Positions 14,191 through 27,000 of a stretch of 64,000 nt of DNA are shown one piece after another. The first letter of the stretch is position 1, and every line of letters begins with the position of its first letter. A program made the position numbers and the translations under genes. A model generated the notes under the pieces. The model worked only from the letters and a program-made list of their open reading frames with translations. It did no database searches and was not told the origin of the DNA. The stretch spans positions 62,001 through 126,000 of the forward strand of contig WBMV01004462.1 in assembly GCA_013396655.1 (NCBI GenBank), written 5' to 3'. The DNA is from Campylorhamphus procurvoides. Lineage: Eukaryota; Chordata; Aves; Passeriformes; Dendrocolaptidae.

Positions 14191-14421
14191 TTAGGAAAAA
14201 ATTCTTTACTTAGTAAGAAATTCTTTACTGTGAGCATGGTGAGGCACTGGAACAAGTTGCCCAGAGAAGTTGTGAATGTTCCATCTCTAGGAGTGTTCAA
14301 GGACAGGTCGAAGAACTCTGAGCCACCTGGTCTAGTGGAAGATGTCCCTTGCCACAGCAGTGGTGTTGGAACTAGATGATCATTAATGTCCCTTCCAACC
14401 CATGCCATTCCATGGTTCTAT
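14191..14421 (+). mobile_element. CR1 LINE, short 3' end fragment
   Basis: This plus-strand CR1 tail has the block AAATTCTTTACTGTGAG, then a GTGAGGCACTGGAACAAGTTG stretch, then TTGGAACTAGATGATCATTA and CCCTTCCAACCCATGCCATT, ending in a decayed tail at about 14421. Only the last 230 bases of the element remain. Near the 5' border the AAATTCTTTACT motif is present twice (about 14198-14210 and 14218-14229), a small local duplication. The frame on the minus strand at 14172-14408 is antisense to this relic and is not a gene. Confidence 0.93.
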
Positions 14422-17400
14422 TAAGTCATGTAAATCTCTTTTTTTTCTCTCCTTTGACTACAAAATAAGCCAGAGTGAGCAGTGCCAAAGTTTAAACTTT
14501 TTGAAACTTTAAGTTCTTTAGTTGAATAAAATGAATCCCATATGAAACAGAAAAAAGCCACTAGTGCATTTAGGATATATGGGGTGGTGGAATGTAGAGG
14601 GGTAATTGTGGCTGAAGGGGTTTCTGCAGATTTGAGTCTCTAACATGATTAAATAGACTCCTCTGGTCTTCAATGTGAGTGTAAACAGACAAAAATGAGG
14701 AAGAGCTTCACCTTTAAACAACCTTCCTCATATCAGCATTTGTGATAATGATTGGTGTCCTTCATGGTCTGTCACAGTGGCATTTTCTTTCTTATCAGGA
14801 AATGCCTGCAAGCCCAGTTTGCTAACAAATGCACAGATTAGCCAGCAGGAATTGCTGATGACACTCTTCTTCAGTTTTTTGTGGATACAAAATAGTGAGG
14901 AGCTACAAGCACTTTCTTTCCCAGCATGCCTGTTTAGGCTGAGAGAATTTTTCTCCTCATCTTCTCAGAGCCCTTTCTTTGTTTAGGCAGCTTCTTTGTG
15001 TGGTTAATCTTCAACATGCTTCATCTGCTTCCCATTCTCCTGCCTGCAGCCTAAGGCAATTACCTCAACTCAGCTGGGATAAAGAAAGCAGAGGTTCTTT
15101 AACCCATGGAATAGCTTTGCAATGATCACATTCCTTCTGAAATAAATGATTGTTTGTTATTAACCCTCAGACCATAAATTAATTCTGGATAGTGCAAAGA
15201 AGGATGATAGGGAAGGGAAAAAAAAGGCAAGTAACTTGTATTCTGTTTAATAAACAACAATATCCAAATATTTTTACATCCCTTATTATGTTATTTTCAA
15301 TCTTACTAAGAAGACCTTTAAAATAAGGCTCCTTTCAGTGAAATTATCATATAGAATTAATTAACAAAAAAAATGAACACAGCTTCTTCATGGCCACTGG
15401 AAAAAATATATCATGAGCACTTAAATGCTGGTATATAATTTTTTTCCTAGGCAGGGAGATTTCAGTGCAAGAGAAGCTGGAATAAACAAACAAAACTGGT
15501 CAGTTTTCTTTGCTCTGAACTATTTTGGAAGACTGGTTAATGATGTCAAAAGCTAACATTCAGTATAAGGCTAGTGATGTTTAAATAAACAGCAATCAGG
15601 CAATCTTCATTCTTTCTGATGTTCTCTGCAATTAATGCCTTATTAGTGCTTGATACCTTCTAAAAGGTTTTTCTCCCTTAACTCCTTCACATTGAAAAAT
15701 AAATGAATGTACAGAAAGATCTTATGTTACAATCTTCTCATAGTGTTTAAATTAGTTTTAAATGATCCTGGCTTGAAGCTAGCAGAGAAAGGGGTTCAGC
15801 TGAAAACTTTTGATATATGACTCTTTAAGCAAAGCTACACTTCAGAATCATAAGTTAGATTGATTTTCAGCAATCCAAGCCCTGTCATATGGAACTAATT
15901 TAAGGGCCTAAATCTCAAAAGGGGGCCAAAGGCAGAGCACCAGTGGAGGTAACTGCTGTCTCTGGTAGTTAGATGCAATAAGGGAAAAATCTCAGTGTTA
16001 AAGTTGCATGTTCTCTGTGATTTTTATTTACTGGTGGGAGTCCAGTAAAACAAAAGTTATGGAATGATCTGCTTATAGTTAAATGCCTGAGTGCATAGTT
16101 CTGAAAGACTTGTTTTATTACATTACAGTTTAATCTCCACAATCTTCTCTCTGGAACAATACCCTGCCACCCCCCATTTCATATTTAACGCTCAGGATCC
16201 TTTCTGAGGATTTTAAAAAGTCAAAGCAGAGGAGAAATCACAGCTGGAGGAAACCAGACAGCTGTATTTGTAAGGAAAATGCAAGAAAGATGGAGAAAGA
16301 GAGTATTCATTGTTAAACAATTTACATGATTTGTCAGGGAAGGGTAGTTGTAGTTGGTTTTGTCCTTCGTAGTAAACAGTGTATTTGATTTTCATTCAGC
16401 TGAGGTGAGACTGTTTTCAAAAAGATGGCTGTGCAATTCAGACATGCCCAGTGAGCTCCACAAGTAGTTCCAGATTACAAGATATTTGACTAAACCATCA
16501 TTATGAAATCCCATTTTTTATCTTTGCTGAGTTAGATGTTTCAATTCCAGCAAACTAAACAGATCATTTACTCATCCTTTTAAAATATAGTTTCAAATGG
16601 AGCAGATTGTTAGAGATCAGCTCAATGGTTAGAGGATGTTATTTGGTAGATTCCTGACTTTGCTTCTTTTCCAGGAAATTCAAACCACTACTGTCCATGA
16701 ATATGCCCAAATCATCATACAACCTGTTTAATGTTGTATCACTGCAACAACTTCAAATTATAAATTTGCTGAGAGGATGAAAATGGAAATTCATCTGAGT
16801 GCCCTGGGAGTCCCTACAATAGCACTCTAGGAAAGAATATCATACATACCCTGGGGTTTCCCAAGGCAACAGAACTATCTAAGAGTGCAGGAGAGCAAAG
16901 GTAGCATAACGTGTACAAAACCTGTACTTAGGAAGTGTGTTAAACTGACTAAAGAACCAGTAATTTTTAGGTTTTTTCTGTCCCAACAAAGTAGAAGATC
17001 TCATTGTGGTTTGACAGAACACAGAAATGTGGTAACTGTGTGGCTGAGTGGAACTCCCAGGTTGCAGAAACAGACCTGTCTTTGACAGAGCCTTTAGAAG
17101 GCAACAGTACTGCAAAAGCAAGCTTAGTGCTTGGATTTGAAGCTAGACAAGCTTAGTCTAAAAGTAGAGCTCAACATTTTAAATAGAGGACAACTTTGCA
17201 GTTATGGTTAGTAAGTGCAGCTCATTTCTAAAAAAAATTAAGTCTTTGTTCTGTTCAGGAGATCTTTTCTTGACTTTTCATCCTTAACTTTAGAACTCTA
17301 GGAGGGAAAACACACCATTTTGACTGGTACTTGCTGAAGTTTTGCTTAGTGCTAATGGAAAGCAGAAGTTTTAACAAAATAACTAAAAAAAAATTAATTT

Positions 17401-20400
17401 GAGCATCTGGAACATCATACTAACAATAGTGCTGTGCTTCTTATCACAGTTATTTGCTCTGCAGGAGCAAGTAGTTTCTGATTTTAAAGTCTCAGGTCAA
17501 CTCAGTAGGAAATGGGATAATGGCATTCATGTCATTAAAGAACTTAGTAGAGAGGAATGAAAGTGGAAATAATAAAAACTCATTTTCAGTTTTTTTCGAA
17601 CACTTAGAGAATTATTACATTTGGTTAAGAATCCATTTATCAAAATATAGTTAGTTTGCTGATCACAGAAACTTGTATGTCTTTATATGCTGGTGGAGAA
17701 TGACAGACTTGTGCTTTAGTAGCAGTTAGTTTTTCTAGAGCTCAAATGAATGTTTGCGTACTTTTTTAATATTGCTGAAAATTAAATAGATTAAAACAAA
17801 CTTATTTTTGGCATCAATAATACAAGTTTTTTTGCTTTTCCAATGAGCAAAGTGGAGAAAACTTGTAACATCTGGCACCTTTTTAACAAACCTGCAAAGA
17901 TAAAATCTTTGTATTTTTACCACCAGGTGGATTAAACAAGATGCTTACAGAAATCAAACCATTTATCCCCTAAGCATATGGCTAATACTGGTCTTGGAAG
18001 GATATGGATAGTGAGTCACTTGAGGTACAGAAAATAATCACACATTGAAAAACTGTAGAGATGGGCTTGCTGTTCTGTTTTATTTGTCTTAACATTGGGC
18101 AACCTCAAACTATATTTCTCCATCATCCAGGGAAAAAATGCAACTTTAAACAAAGAACTTTATAATGTTGTAATATGCATAACTTAATGTCATTTCAGAC
18201 CCTTCTTATTCTCTGAAAATCTGGGTCTTGGTCACAGATGGCTGAACTCCTGTGTCTGAGGTTACAATGTGGTGCTTTACATTGGGGAAGTTAACACTGG
18301 GAAATGAACCACTTGGGGATTTAAAAGCCCTTTTCATTAAATGGGCAAGTCCCGTTTCCCTCAAATTGTAAACACTCTTTTGAGCAAAGAGACATGTTCC
18401 AGCACACAATTTTCAAAACAAAACCCTGACCCAGCTGAAGTCTGTGGGAGGCATGCCATGAAGGTCACTGCAGATGAGGCTGGGAGTCCTCATTAAAGAA
18501 GATAGGCTTGAATCTTACTATCCCCAAAAAATTTTCTTTCTTCTGGAAAAATCCGCTCAACACTGACGGCTTATTCAGCTTGTAAATCTGTAAACGGGAA
18601 GCAGATATTTGCTCATGATTAAGAAAGAGTGTTCTGTGCTGGCATGTATGTCTGTGTGCTGGTGTGATCTGAGAAACAGACCCTCAATGGAACAGGACTC
18701 CCACAGCCCTGGTGGAGCATGATCCAGAGCATCCCCTTTTCTCCAGATCACGAGCTGCTGGCACATGCTGACCTACTTCTGAACATTAGCTATTTAAAAA
18801 ACAGAGGGACAGAGAAACACATCAACAACATATCAAACCTGAAAGTGTCTAGAGTAGTAGTTTTCAGGGTGTAGACTGTGACACTAGGGGACTTCAGCCT
18901 TCTTTTAAGGAGTCAGTGAAAAGTGACAAAAGAAAGAAAATCTGCAAATGTTTTACAACAATCAAAGTATGGGAAATTCGTCCATCTTCCCCCTGAGAAT
19001 GCTTCTGGCATTCATATGTTGGAAGGATATTGAAAACTGCTGAACTAGAAGATAAAGACTTAAGAAAGCAAAGATTAATAATGTATTTCTGAAATATTGC
19101 AAGCATGACTTTTACTCCTTAGGCTGTGTGTTAACCTAGGATAGAGAGTATAAAAAAATCTAAGTCTCTTTGCGTTTGGCAGGAGAGCCAAAATTTCTTC
19201 AAAGCTATGTCCATGTGTCAGAGGAGAAGTTGCCTTTTTCTAGATTGGTAGGGTTATTTTTATTTTTATCATGTTTTGTCAGTTCTTCTAAAAAAAAAAA
19301 ACAACCCTGCAAATGTTTTGTCTCATTTCACATATTTTCACAACTGTAATTATATGAATGGCAGCATTGCAAGTAGTTATGTTTGGTTCTTTCTTTCTAC
19401 ATGAATATACACAGATCTGCCAGAAAGAGTGCCCTGGTTTTATGCAAGAGTGTAATTTCTTTGTATGGAGATGTTTTCTCCCGTTTGACTTACCTGTTTC
19501 ATTGCCATCCTTCTAAAACAGTAGAATGTAGCAATTACTGGGCCTTGAGGCACGTCTCTTCAATGAAGGCCAAAACCTGCAATTTATCTGATGCTTTGGT
19601 CTCCTTTGCAACATATATTTTGGTGACACTAACCTCTTTTTTTTTATGGTTTCTCTTAAAATAACTATGCAGGATATTTGCAATGTCTTGTCTGCCAGGA
19701 ATTTACAGGCTTTCTAGTTGCCTTGTGAATAAAATGCTCCTTGGTGTATCTTACGGGATTCTTTTCCTTCAGCCTTTCTTTTCCCAGGTACACACAAGAG
19801 CACATAACATGAGCAGTTTTCAGCTCCATTTCTAACAAAGTGACCCATGTTTCCTTTTAAAGGCAGAGTCACACAGCCAGAAACTGTTTCCTAACCAAAT
19901 GCTGTGAAAGCTGGGGAAGGACCACATCTGTTTTGACTAGAATGCTGCATTTTCTGATGCAGATGCAATGGTTTGTGTTCACAAGAATGCAAATACTGTT
20001 CAGTGGGTGTAAAAATGTATTTTCATAGAGGCTGGATACTACTGGCACCAGTGTCACTCGTACTGATAAGGGAACATGAACACCGTGTGAAGCTCAGTGA
20101 AAAATCATCCACCCAGAGGAACACCACATTCTAAAGTGCTCAAATGGAGATAATGGAAAAAATAGATTCAGAACAATTCTGTGTATGGGCAACCTTAGTG
20201 TCTTACCTTGTAGACCTTTTGAGATAGGTGACACATACATTAGCATAATTGTACCTTATATTTGTACAGCATTAAATGTAATGATAACAAATTCTGCAAG
20301 GTAAACATTAGGTAATAGTTATTCAATGTTCAGCATTTGTTTTTAATGGCCTATTGGTTGTTCAGACAGATCAAGATTGCAGAGCTAAACCATTTGGCCT

Positions 20401-23400
20401 CAGATCCAAGACAGATGGGAGTGAAGAGGATCAAGAGTGGTTCATATAATTATTTTATTCCAATCCGGCTCCTTCCCAGGCATGCAGATCAGCTCTAACC
20501 TAGCATGCCCTCCCATTTGGGATCAAGACCTGCTGTAGAGAGCACACCAACATTTTTTCACATAAAGAAAAACTGAATAAGTGCAATTCTCCCATTAAAA
20601 ATTCAGTGAATTACTCATGTATTCCCATTTTTGTGAGGCATAATGTTACACAGAATTCATGATCTGTAGAGGAATGAAATTATGAGAAAAGTAATAATGA
20701 AAATAGGACCTGCTTCATTCTTTTTTCTGTTCCTTTTTTGAGTGTGCCTCTTTAGTTTAGTCTGTACTTGAGGAGTATAAGTGAGGTTTTAGAGACAGCA
20801 TTACTTGAAAAGAGTGAGTTTGTATTTCATCCAAGGTTGAAATACCATCAGTTAAAATCCTTAATTGCCAGCAAAATGCCTTATTTTCACAGTAGGAAGA
20901 TGCCTGAAACCTTGAACTACCTTTCTCCCCGATGATTCCTATAGTTATAAGTATAACCACTAACACACAATACATATGGAGCTCAACCTCCACTGAAAGA
21001 AAAGTATTTATTCACAGAAAAAAGATCCTCTTCAGAATAAGTTCTTATCAAGGGCAATGTGTTTCTTGAACTCTGAAGTAACTAAAATGAGAAAGACAAA
21101 TGCTACTGTAATTTATTCTGTTCTCACCAATCACCATATCCTTTGGAAAACTTAATGGAGGCGTCGGGAATCACGCTGTTCTTAAACCTTTTCAACAGTG
21201 CATTAGGTAATTCAGGTTTTTTTCCTAAATGTCAGTAGCTTGTATATAGTTGTGAGATAGTCCTGATCACCAATTATTCTTCAAAAGGAAAAACTGAGGC
21301 CAACTCTCGGGACTACTCACATGAGTAAGGGTAATTGGACACCTGTCCCTTAAATCAAAGATAGCATGGAAAAAATGTCTCAGGCCTAGGTAGGCTGGAG
21401 ATTGCAGCTGGAGGTTGCCAAAGCTTTACCTTCTAGGACAGGGTGCCTTTCCTGTGAGCTGTTTAGGAAGAATAGCTTGGTACACAACAGCTCTATACAT
21501 TCAAAGCAATGCAAAAATGCCTGAAAAAAAGACATTCAAGCCATTGCTCTATTTTAAGAATTTTTTTTTTTAAATAGCTCTTAAATTCAAAGAAAGATCA
21601 TTCAAAGGCCTCTGTGTCTGAATAAGGGGCACTGACAAGCTCTTTTTCCCAGACAACTGCAACATCACCCTTTAATATTTATCCAGCCATCAGCTTTTCA
21701 CTCAGGAATGCAGTTTTCAAGGTCCAGCCTCTGAGTGAAGACAATTTCTCTTGCATTTTTGTCTCATCACATCAGCACAGTGTTAAACCATAAGCTTCAG
21801 ACCAGAGGTTGTTTCAGTTTTGTGTCTTGTGCAAAACTGCAGAAGGGTACCCAAACACATTTCCTTGTGTACTTATGTGCACATTTGACAAGCCTGAGGA
21901 TAAAGAAAACCCAACACGATATTCATTGGTGTTGCTAAGTGGGAACCAAAGCCAGACACTCTAGTACTAGATCTAAGTATGCATTTTCAACATGGAAGGT
22001 AAAAACTGCTTCTCCTGTAGAAAGTGATTCTTTGTCTGCTGGAAAAGCCACTTTGAGGAAAAAGAGCAATACCTCAAACACACTGTTAGTAAGAGAATTT
22101 TTAAAAATAGATGTAAAGTAATATGATCATTAAAGTGTTTGAAGATACAGATGTTTTCTAATGAAATAGGGATAAACTATGTAAAAGAGAAAAATTAAAT
22201 TCTTTCAATTGTATGTTTTAATTGTTCCTGGTTTAGTTTGTGACTTATTCAAGTTTTATACACTCAGAATTTGAGGATAGGGAAATTTACCTGAATGAAA
22301 ATTTTATATTCAGTATTTCCCTCATGAGTATATATTTGCTCCTTATTTTTTGTGACAGCTGGGGTGGAATTAAAATTATAGTGAGCTCAGTAAAGAGAGA
22401 AATAGCAAAAGGAAATCTACCAGACCTAGCAATATTCTGCACACTTAGCAGCCAGTCTCACTGGTTCAGAAAGTGACACGGCCATTTCTACCCCTGAAAG
22501 GAGGCAATTTCTCAAGAATTTCAGTGTAAAAATTAGAGGAATTAAGCACCTTTCTTATTTCACACTTGGGAAGACTTTTTGTGCTATGATAGAAACATAC
22601 CAGGCTTTCTTACAGTGAGCTTGATTGTGCCTGTCTCTTGGTTGTGTACTCTGTTGCTTTAGTGAAAAGTATTTCTACTTTTTATGGTATGAGTTTAGAA
22701 TAAGGTTCTCTAAATATAACCTCATATCTCCATAAGTAAAGAGCCGCAAACTGGTTATCTGTCATACAAAGTGGTCAGAGTAGGAGACACTTCTCTTGAG
22801 CCTCATTATTTCAGTTTCAATAAACCAGTTCGCAAAACAGGTCTAGGAACGGAGCTGGTGAAGGTATAGAAAGCTGTGGCTAGTGCCTTCTTTTTCTGCG
22901 TGCCAAAGGTTTTTTGATCTTGTCTTTGAAATCAGCAATTTCAAACCCTTAAGATTTGTAGTAATGTTCTGTTAAGAAGTAGAAACTTCCTTTGGATTTT
23001 ACTTGGTGAAAGAAAGAAAGAAACAAGCAAAAAAATAGTAGTTTAGATGTCTGGGTTTCAGAGTCCATGGAGAAGTGAAAACTCCAGGAAAAACATGGTT
23101 CAGGCTTGGCAGAAGTGGCAAGAAAACCCCAATAAAACCTGTAGGAAGGAGTGAGGCAAAAATAAAGCTTCACAGTGTGCAGAAGAGAGGGAGATTTGAA
23201 ATCAAAATACTTACCAGGTGATTGAGATGTTTTGCCTGAAAATTTCAATAAACATGTTCACTGAAGAGTATCAGCTGTGTCTACAGTGGCTGGTGTGAGA
23301 CAAAGAAACATCTGTTATGTATATCTTTTGGACACATAGGAAAGCTTGGAGCCAAGACTAAGGGTCAAGAATGCTATATATACAGATGTATACAAAATAC

Positions 23401-24000
23401 GTTTCTCAAATGTAAGCATAGCTAACGTTCTTGTTCTTTGATAATATCCCCTGCTGTGAAATTCCCATCAAGTTTGCAGTGCACACACAAAAGTAAAAGG
23501 TGGCCATGTGCAAAATCAGACTAGTTAAAAGAGAAGACTCCAGCCAGCCACAAGCACAAGCTTGTCTAGATGAGTAGAAGTAGCTGTGAACCTAGCTTTG
23601 GACTCAGTTTAGAATAGAAATGACAAAAGCTGCCTCTTCACCCCACAAAACTTGAGACTATAACAGCTACAATTATTTTCCCTAAAAAAGAGCTGCATAA
23701 ACATTAATTGGTGGCCTATAGTTAAAAACTGTTTCGTTCATTTGAAAGAATAACTAAATGGATACACACACACATGGACAGGGTTTCATGCTGTCTGTGA
23801 TATTTTATATTTTGTATACCTTGTTTTGTGTCTTCCTGTCTAGCCAGCTCTACATCCACTGACTTGGAAATAGTGAGAAAGAATTAAATTTGAGGAAGGA
23901 AAGAAAATACAGTTTTTATTTTTGCTAAGAATTGTTTAGCCTGGATAAAATTCAACCTGGCTTTGTCAGTCAACACACATCAAAATATTTTTATAGTCAA
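14422..24000. other. Unique AT-rich non-coding stretch
   Basis: No gene is supported. The longest frames (plus 19383-19664, 93 codons; minus 22949-23248, 99 codons) have no motifs and no flanking splice or promoter context that I can defend. An A run lies at 19290-19301, an AT-rich tract at 21559-21576 and a short (CA)n at 23765-23775. No CR1 tail signature is seen. Confidence 0.65.
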
Positions 24001-27000
24001 ATAATGTTGAACAGGATGATTAACCAAAATAGAAGGCCTGCAGTAGGACGATTGGATTTTCTTGAAAAAGCTTTGTGTCAAGGTTGTATTAGTGGCATAG
24101 GAGAGAAGGAGCTCAGGAAAATGAAAGCACCAAGGAGAAGCAGGAAGCTTTAGGGATCTGTGGGATGGCTGGTTAATGTGACACCATATGTGCTTGCACC
24201 TAGCAAAGTCAGTCTTGTGTTGCAAAGGTGAAAAAGATAAGTAGAGAGTATCTTGTTAAAAGCAGAGATGAAGAGGGAAAAACATGATTCCCTAAACAGT
24301 AAACCTCAGATGATTTTACTCTTTTTGCCTCTGAGGTGTCAGGGCAAAAGGTTAATTGTTGAGAATGAGATGGGTGCACAGCACTTGGAGGCTCCTTAGT
24401 CTGTCTTAATTATTTCAACATACATATTTCAATATAGAGAGTAAAAAACAGGAGCACTGCTGCTACCAGACACTGTCTTCAGAAACCATTACCCAGGTCT
24501 GGCCAGTATCTTCATACATGTCATAGTTTGTCAGCTGTAACGTATTCAGGGATGGTGGAAATAAATGGCAGCTTAGCAAGAGATAACATCTAATTGAGGC
24601 ATTTCATCCACAAAACATAGAAAAGAGGGGAAATAATCCAAATCTTAATCTGTGCAATGATTTATGTGAATGACAGCTGCTCTGTCCAGTTCTGAGATCA
24701 AGATAATTAATCCATGGACAAGTGGTTTTCTGCACCCCTTGACACATATCTTAGGGTAGTCATGTCAATGAATGAAATAAAATGGATATTATAGGATAGC
24801 CTTTTACCTGAAAGGCAGTAGTATGACTAGTGGCTTCTCAGGTACAAGCCAGCTTGTTATCTAAAAAAAAGAAGATTCTGTGTTTCCCACAGAAGTCACA
24901 AATATGTTTGCTACATGTTCACAGATGTCTTTGGAAATGCATTTCCGCTCTGAGAACCAGAGGGATCAGCAGCATGAGGAAAGAACATATGGTAAAGTCT
25001 TAGCCCCAGGGGATATTCAGATTGGACTTTGCTCTGCATTTTTCATAATATATGATTCTTCCCATGGAAATAAGTTGGATTTAGGAGAAAGAAGGTTTTG
25101 TATTAAAATTTCAGAATGAGAATACTCTGAAAAACAACTACTTCTTCAGGAATTTGATATTGTCTCCCAGAGCATGTATCTGTGAAGTACTCAACTACAG
25201 TGCAGAGAAGAGCCTTGTCTTTTTGGAAACACTGGAGAAAGATCAGTTAACTAGACAAATATATTCCAGAGGAAACACTAGTAGTTAGAAGAAGGTTTAC
25301 CTGTGGAGAAACTCCCTCTGATAGACAGAAAAGAGAAAATAGATTTGTTCTAAGACTTCTACAGTGTAAGCTGATAGAAAGTTTTTGATACTGTATTATC
25401 AAATTGCATTTACCAGTTTTTTAAAATAATAAGTCTTTGAATTTGGCACAACTTGGATGGACCCTGTGTCTCAAGACCTGAGAGTAGCCAGTGGGGTAGA
25501 CCTTCTTAGCTTCAAAACCCTGGAAGGAAGCACAGATGCTCCTTCAGCACTACTGCTCACTGCTCAACATTTTTACAGGCATAACTGCTCAAATCAAATG
25601 CTTCAGGCATGTGAAGGAGGACAGCACCCTTCCATGTACAACAGTTAAATTCAGAGGTTGTTGCAGTGAATATGTACAAATTGATATTCTTTAAGGTTTG
25701 TAAATAATTCGAACAAAGTTCAAACAGATTTTTCCTTGAGGCAGATAGATAGCATGGATTTTATTTACTATAGGTGGTTTATATTTTCTAACATGGAGAC
25801 TATTTTTATAAAACATCCTGACATTTCTCATTCATGTAATTTAGTATTAGCTCCATCCAGTTTCCATGTTAGCCAGATCAGAGCAGAGGTTCTCTCTAAT
25901 TTACTTGGTTCTTAGATGCACAAGGCAGCAACATTGACCGACATGAGGGTGATAAAGTTTACATTTTATTTAAAAGCAAACATTAAAAATCAATATATTA
26001 TATTCATACCAATGAAATATAAACTAGTGAACACACTATAGATATATGAATCTGTAAGTTAGATTCTGTATATGCAAAAATAACTTTCTTCCTTTAGGCC
26101 TCATCTAAGCCGAGAGGGACTGGATTTCACTGTTAGAGAGCAGAAAGAATACAACACCAAATTTACCAGAGAAGCTGGTAGTTTGTATTAATGAAGTAGT
26201 GTTAGTAGGTAATCATAGAATCTTCTATGAGTGATGTACATTCATACTTTGGACTAAGGATAAGATGTTGTATAATTTACATTTAAAAGTTAAGACAGAG
26301 CTTAAAATTTACTTGTTTTTTAAAATACCATATGCATAAAGAGGCTGATTAAGATTTTGCAGCAGAATAGCAGACATTTTTCCGCTAGACACTTCAGTAT
26401 GAACTTAGAGTATTTTATATACTTCCAGAGGACACAATTATGTGTACAAGTTTTCTGAGCATGCAACAGTCATCTCAAGAATTCCAAAGTAGTTAAAATT
26501 CTGGATTTATAGCAACATAGTTTCATATTGTTACTAAACAAAATTGAGAGTTCATGGAGAGGACAAATGTAAAACACACGCTTGCAAAAATAGAACCGGT
26601 AGAGAGGAATAGTATAAAAACATGTCCATAAGATCTTTAATGTTTGTAAGCTGCATCTGGCAACACAGAAGGCTAATGAGATTTCAAACTACAATATGTC
26701 AATTTTATGAGGTGTGGAAGGACATGTTCCTTACCCCTATGTAAAATATTGAGCAATAAAGAAGTTCAAAACATTCCTGAGCTGATTTAAAATTTAAAGT
26801 TGTGCCCTGACTGGACTTTTGAGAAAGTAGCTTCTCTTTTTTCCCTGTCTTCAAAATCCATCATACTTAATATTTCCACAATGCCTGTGTCTGGAGCAAC
26901 AACTGCCAAAGTATCTTCAGCAGCATGAGTATGCCACTCCAGTGACTTGATACTTATAACATGAAACTCCTGTGAGCTTTCAGAAGTGTCTGTAGACAAA

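Noticed and set aside
17920..17930. CCACCAGGTGG, similar to part of a CTCF core and containing an E-box
   Set aside because: Too short to support a binding site; the flanking bases do not complete the CTCF motif.
26216..26226. CATAGAATC, as in a CR1 tail
   Set aside because: The adjacent sequence shows none of the CR1 3' blocks; a nine-base match occurs by chance.
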